Shown here piece after piece: positions 63,587 through 64,000 of a DNA stretch of 64,000 nucleotides (position 1 is its first letter; the number at the start of each line of letters is the position of its first letter). Source of the DNA: Nitrosomonas sp. (GTDB taxonomy: Bacteria; Pseudomonadota; Gammaproteobacteria; Burkholderiales; Nitrosomonadaceae). A program made the position numbers and the translations under genes. The notes beneath the pieces were generated by a model. The model did not search any database. It was not told the origin of the DNA and worked only from the letters and a program-made list of their open reading frames with translations. The stretch is from positions 1 to 64,000 of the forward strand of contig NZ_JAIEME010000035.1 in assembly GCF_019752415.1 (NCBI RefSeq). Direction: 5' to 3'.

Positions 63587-63880
63587 ATGGAACCTCCATT
63601 CAAAGTAATCGATTTCCTGCCGAGTACTTCAGCTAAATGGGCAGCGTGGCTATTTTCATTCCTCTCAGGATCGCTTCATGTTCTCCTTGAGTGGTTGCAA
63701 ATTGATAAGCTCTTGCCGCTAGAATGGGCGCAGAAATTATCATTATCGCTGCTGCCAGCAGTACTCCTATTAATTGGTGCAATTATTGTCCTTTTCTTTG
63801 TGGTTTATACTTACAAGAAACAAATCGAAGAAATTCAGAAAAAACCAAAAATTTCTCTCACTAACTGGAAACGTGGATAG
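63587..63880 (+). CDS. Small membrane protein with two hydrophobic segments
   Basis: The product has 97 residues. Helices at about 18-36 (WAAWLFSFLSGSLHVLLEW, partly amphipathic) and 52-74 (LSLLPAVLLLIGAIIVLFF) precede a Lys-rich cytoplasmic tail. ATG 63587 with AAGG upstream is preferred to a TTG six codons earlier. The topology resembles phage superinfection-exclusion B-like or holin-like proteins, but no family is recognised. The next gene overlaps its end. Confidence 0.6.
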   Translation: MEPPFKVIDFLPSTSAKWAAWLFSFLSGSLHVLLEWLQIDKLLPLEWAQKLSLSLLPAVLLLIGAIIVLFFVVYTYKKQIEEIQKKPKISLTNWKRG

Positions 63881-64000
63881 ATCTAACGTAACACTCGATC
63901 TAATCTTTCTCGATATCACTGAACAGGAGCAAGGATCGAGTCTTGCAATCAAACATAATAACCAGCAGATGGTAATCAAAGACACGCATTATCTGGTAAC
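63873..64000 (+). CDS. Possible gene start, runs off the window
   Basis: A GTG at 63873 opens a frame that stays open to the end of the window (42 codons, starting DRSNVTLDLIFLDI). It overlaps the end of the small membrane protein by eight bases, a common arrangement for coupled genes. The sequence is too short to assign a family. Confidence 0.35.
   Translation, partial: MDRSNVTLDLIFLDITEQEQGSSLAIKHNNQQMVIKDTHYLV

Overview
The window looks like chromosomal DNA of a betaproteobacterium close to Nitrosomonas (ammonia oxidisers). The evidence is a Nitrosomonas-style copper nitrite reductase with its own promoter, the Acidithiobacillus/nitrifier type of glutamate-cysteine ligase, the ubiquinone set ubiC-ubiA-ubiD, the murein recycling ligase mpl, moderately AT-rich DNA, and standard betaproteobacterial gene orders (rimP-nusA-infB-rbfA-truB, pyrG-eno-ftsB). 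The genus is an inference from gene content; no rRNA or tRNA gene was found.

Layout. 1-5.4 kb: the tail of a galactose-oxidase-like gene, a small coiled-coil protein, and a minus-strand signalling locus. In that locus a large CheB-CheR-PAS gene is broken by five lesions, while the histidine kinase and LuxR-type regulator behind it are intact. 5.7-15.5 kb: plus-strand metabolic and envelope genes (ilvE, a zinc-finger protein, a phosphomannomutase/phosphoglucomutase, nadE, a BepA-like protease, a MacAB-like export system with separate ATPase and permease, ExoD). 15.6-18 kb: a diguanylate cyclase and decayed insertion-sequence pieces. 18.1-20.4 kb: a three-gene minus-strand operon of an NDH-2-like flavoprotein, an SRPBCC protein and a short LOV blue-light photoreceptor, behind a promoter with an operator-like dyad in a 20-bp spacer. 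20.5-31.4 kb: gluQ, mpl, apt, nirK, a Kef-type antiporter, gshA-gshB (with a MITE-like element just upstream) and ftsH.

31.7-37.8 kb is the rimP-nusA-infB-rbfA-truB operon with a terminator-like hairpin in its leader. It is followed by a truncated, frameshifted DUF486 remnant, a second palindromic element, and ubiC-ubiA-ubiD on the minus strand. 41-45 kb holds a lipoprotein, a bestrophin-like channel and an RTX repeat protein with no secretion genes nearby. 45-56.9 kb is housekeeping: recG, ridA, murA, argH, a fructosamine-kinase-like gene, pyrG-eno-ftsB and htpX.

57-64 kb is accessory envelope and signalling DNA: an exosortase-associated small protein (TIGR04073 type), a short cis-prenyltransferase, three phased repeats, two tiny membrane proteins and a larger one, a REC-REC-GGDEF protein whose first receiver lacks the phosphoacceptor Asp, an OlsF-like two-domain acyltransferase, and a small membrane protein that overlaps a gene running off the window.

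The best candidate for something undescribed is the LOV / SRPBCC / flavoprotein operon: a complete photoreceptor domain without an output domain, co-transcribed with a quinone-reductase-like enzyme and a lipid-binding-type protein in a presumed chemolithotroph. Secondary candidates are the two palindromic elements next to gshA and ubiD, the dyads in the ftsH and nirK promoters, and the cis-prenyltransferase/TIGR04073 pair.
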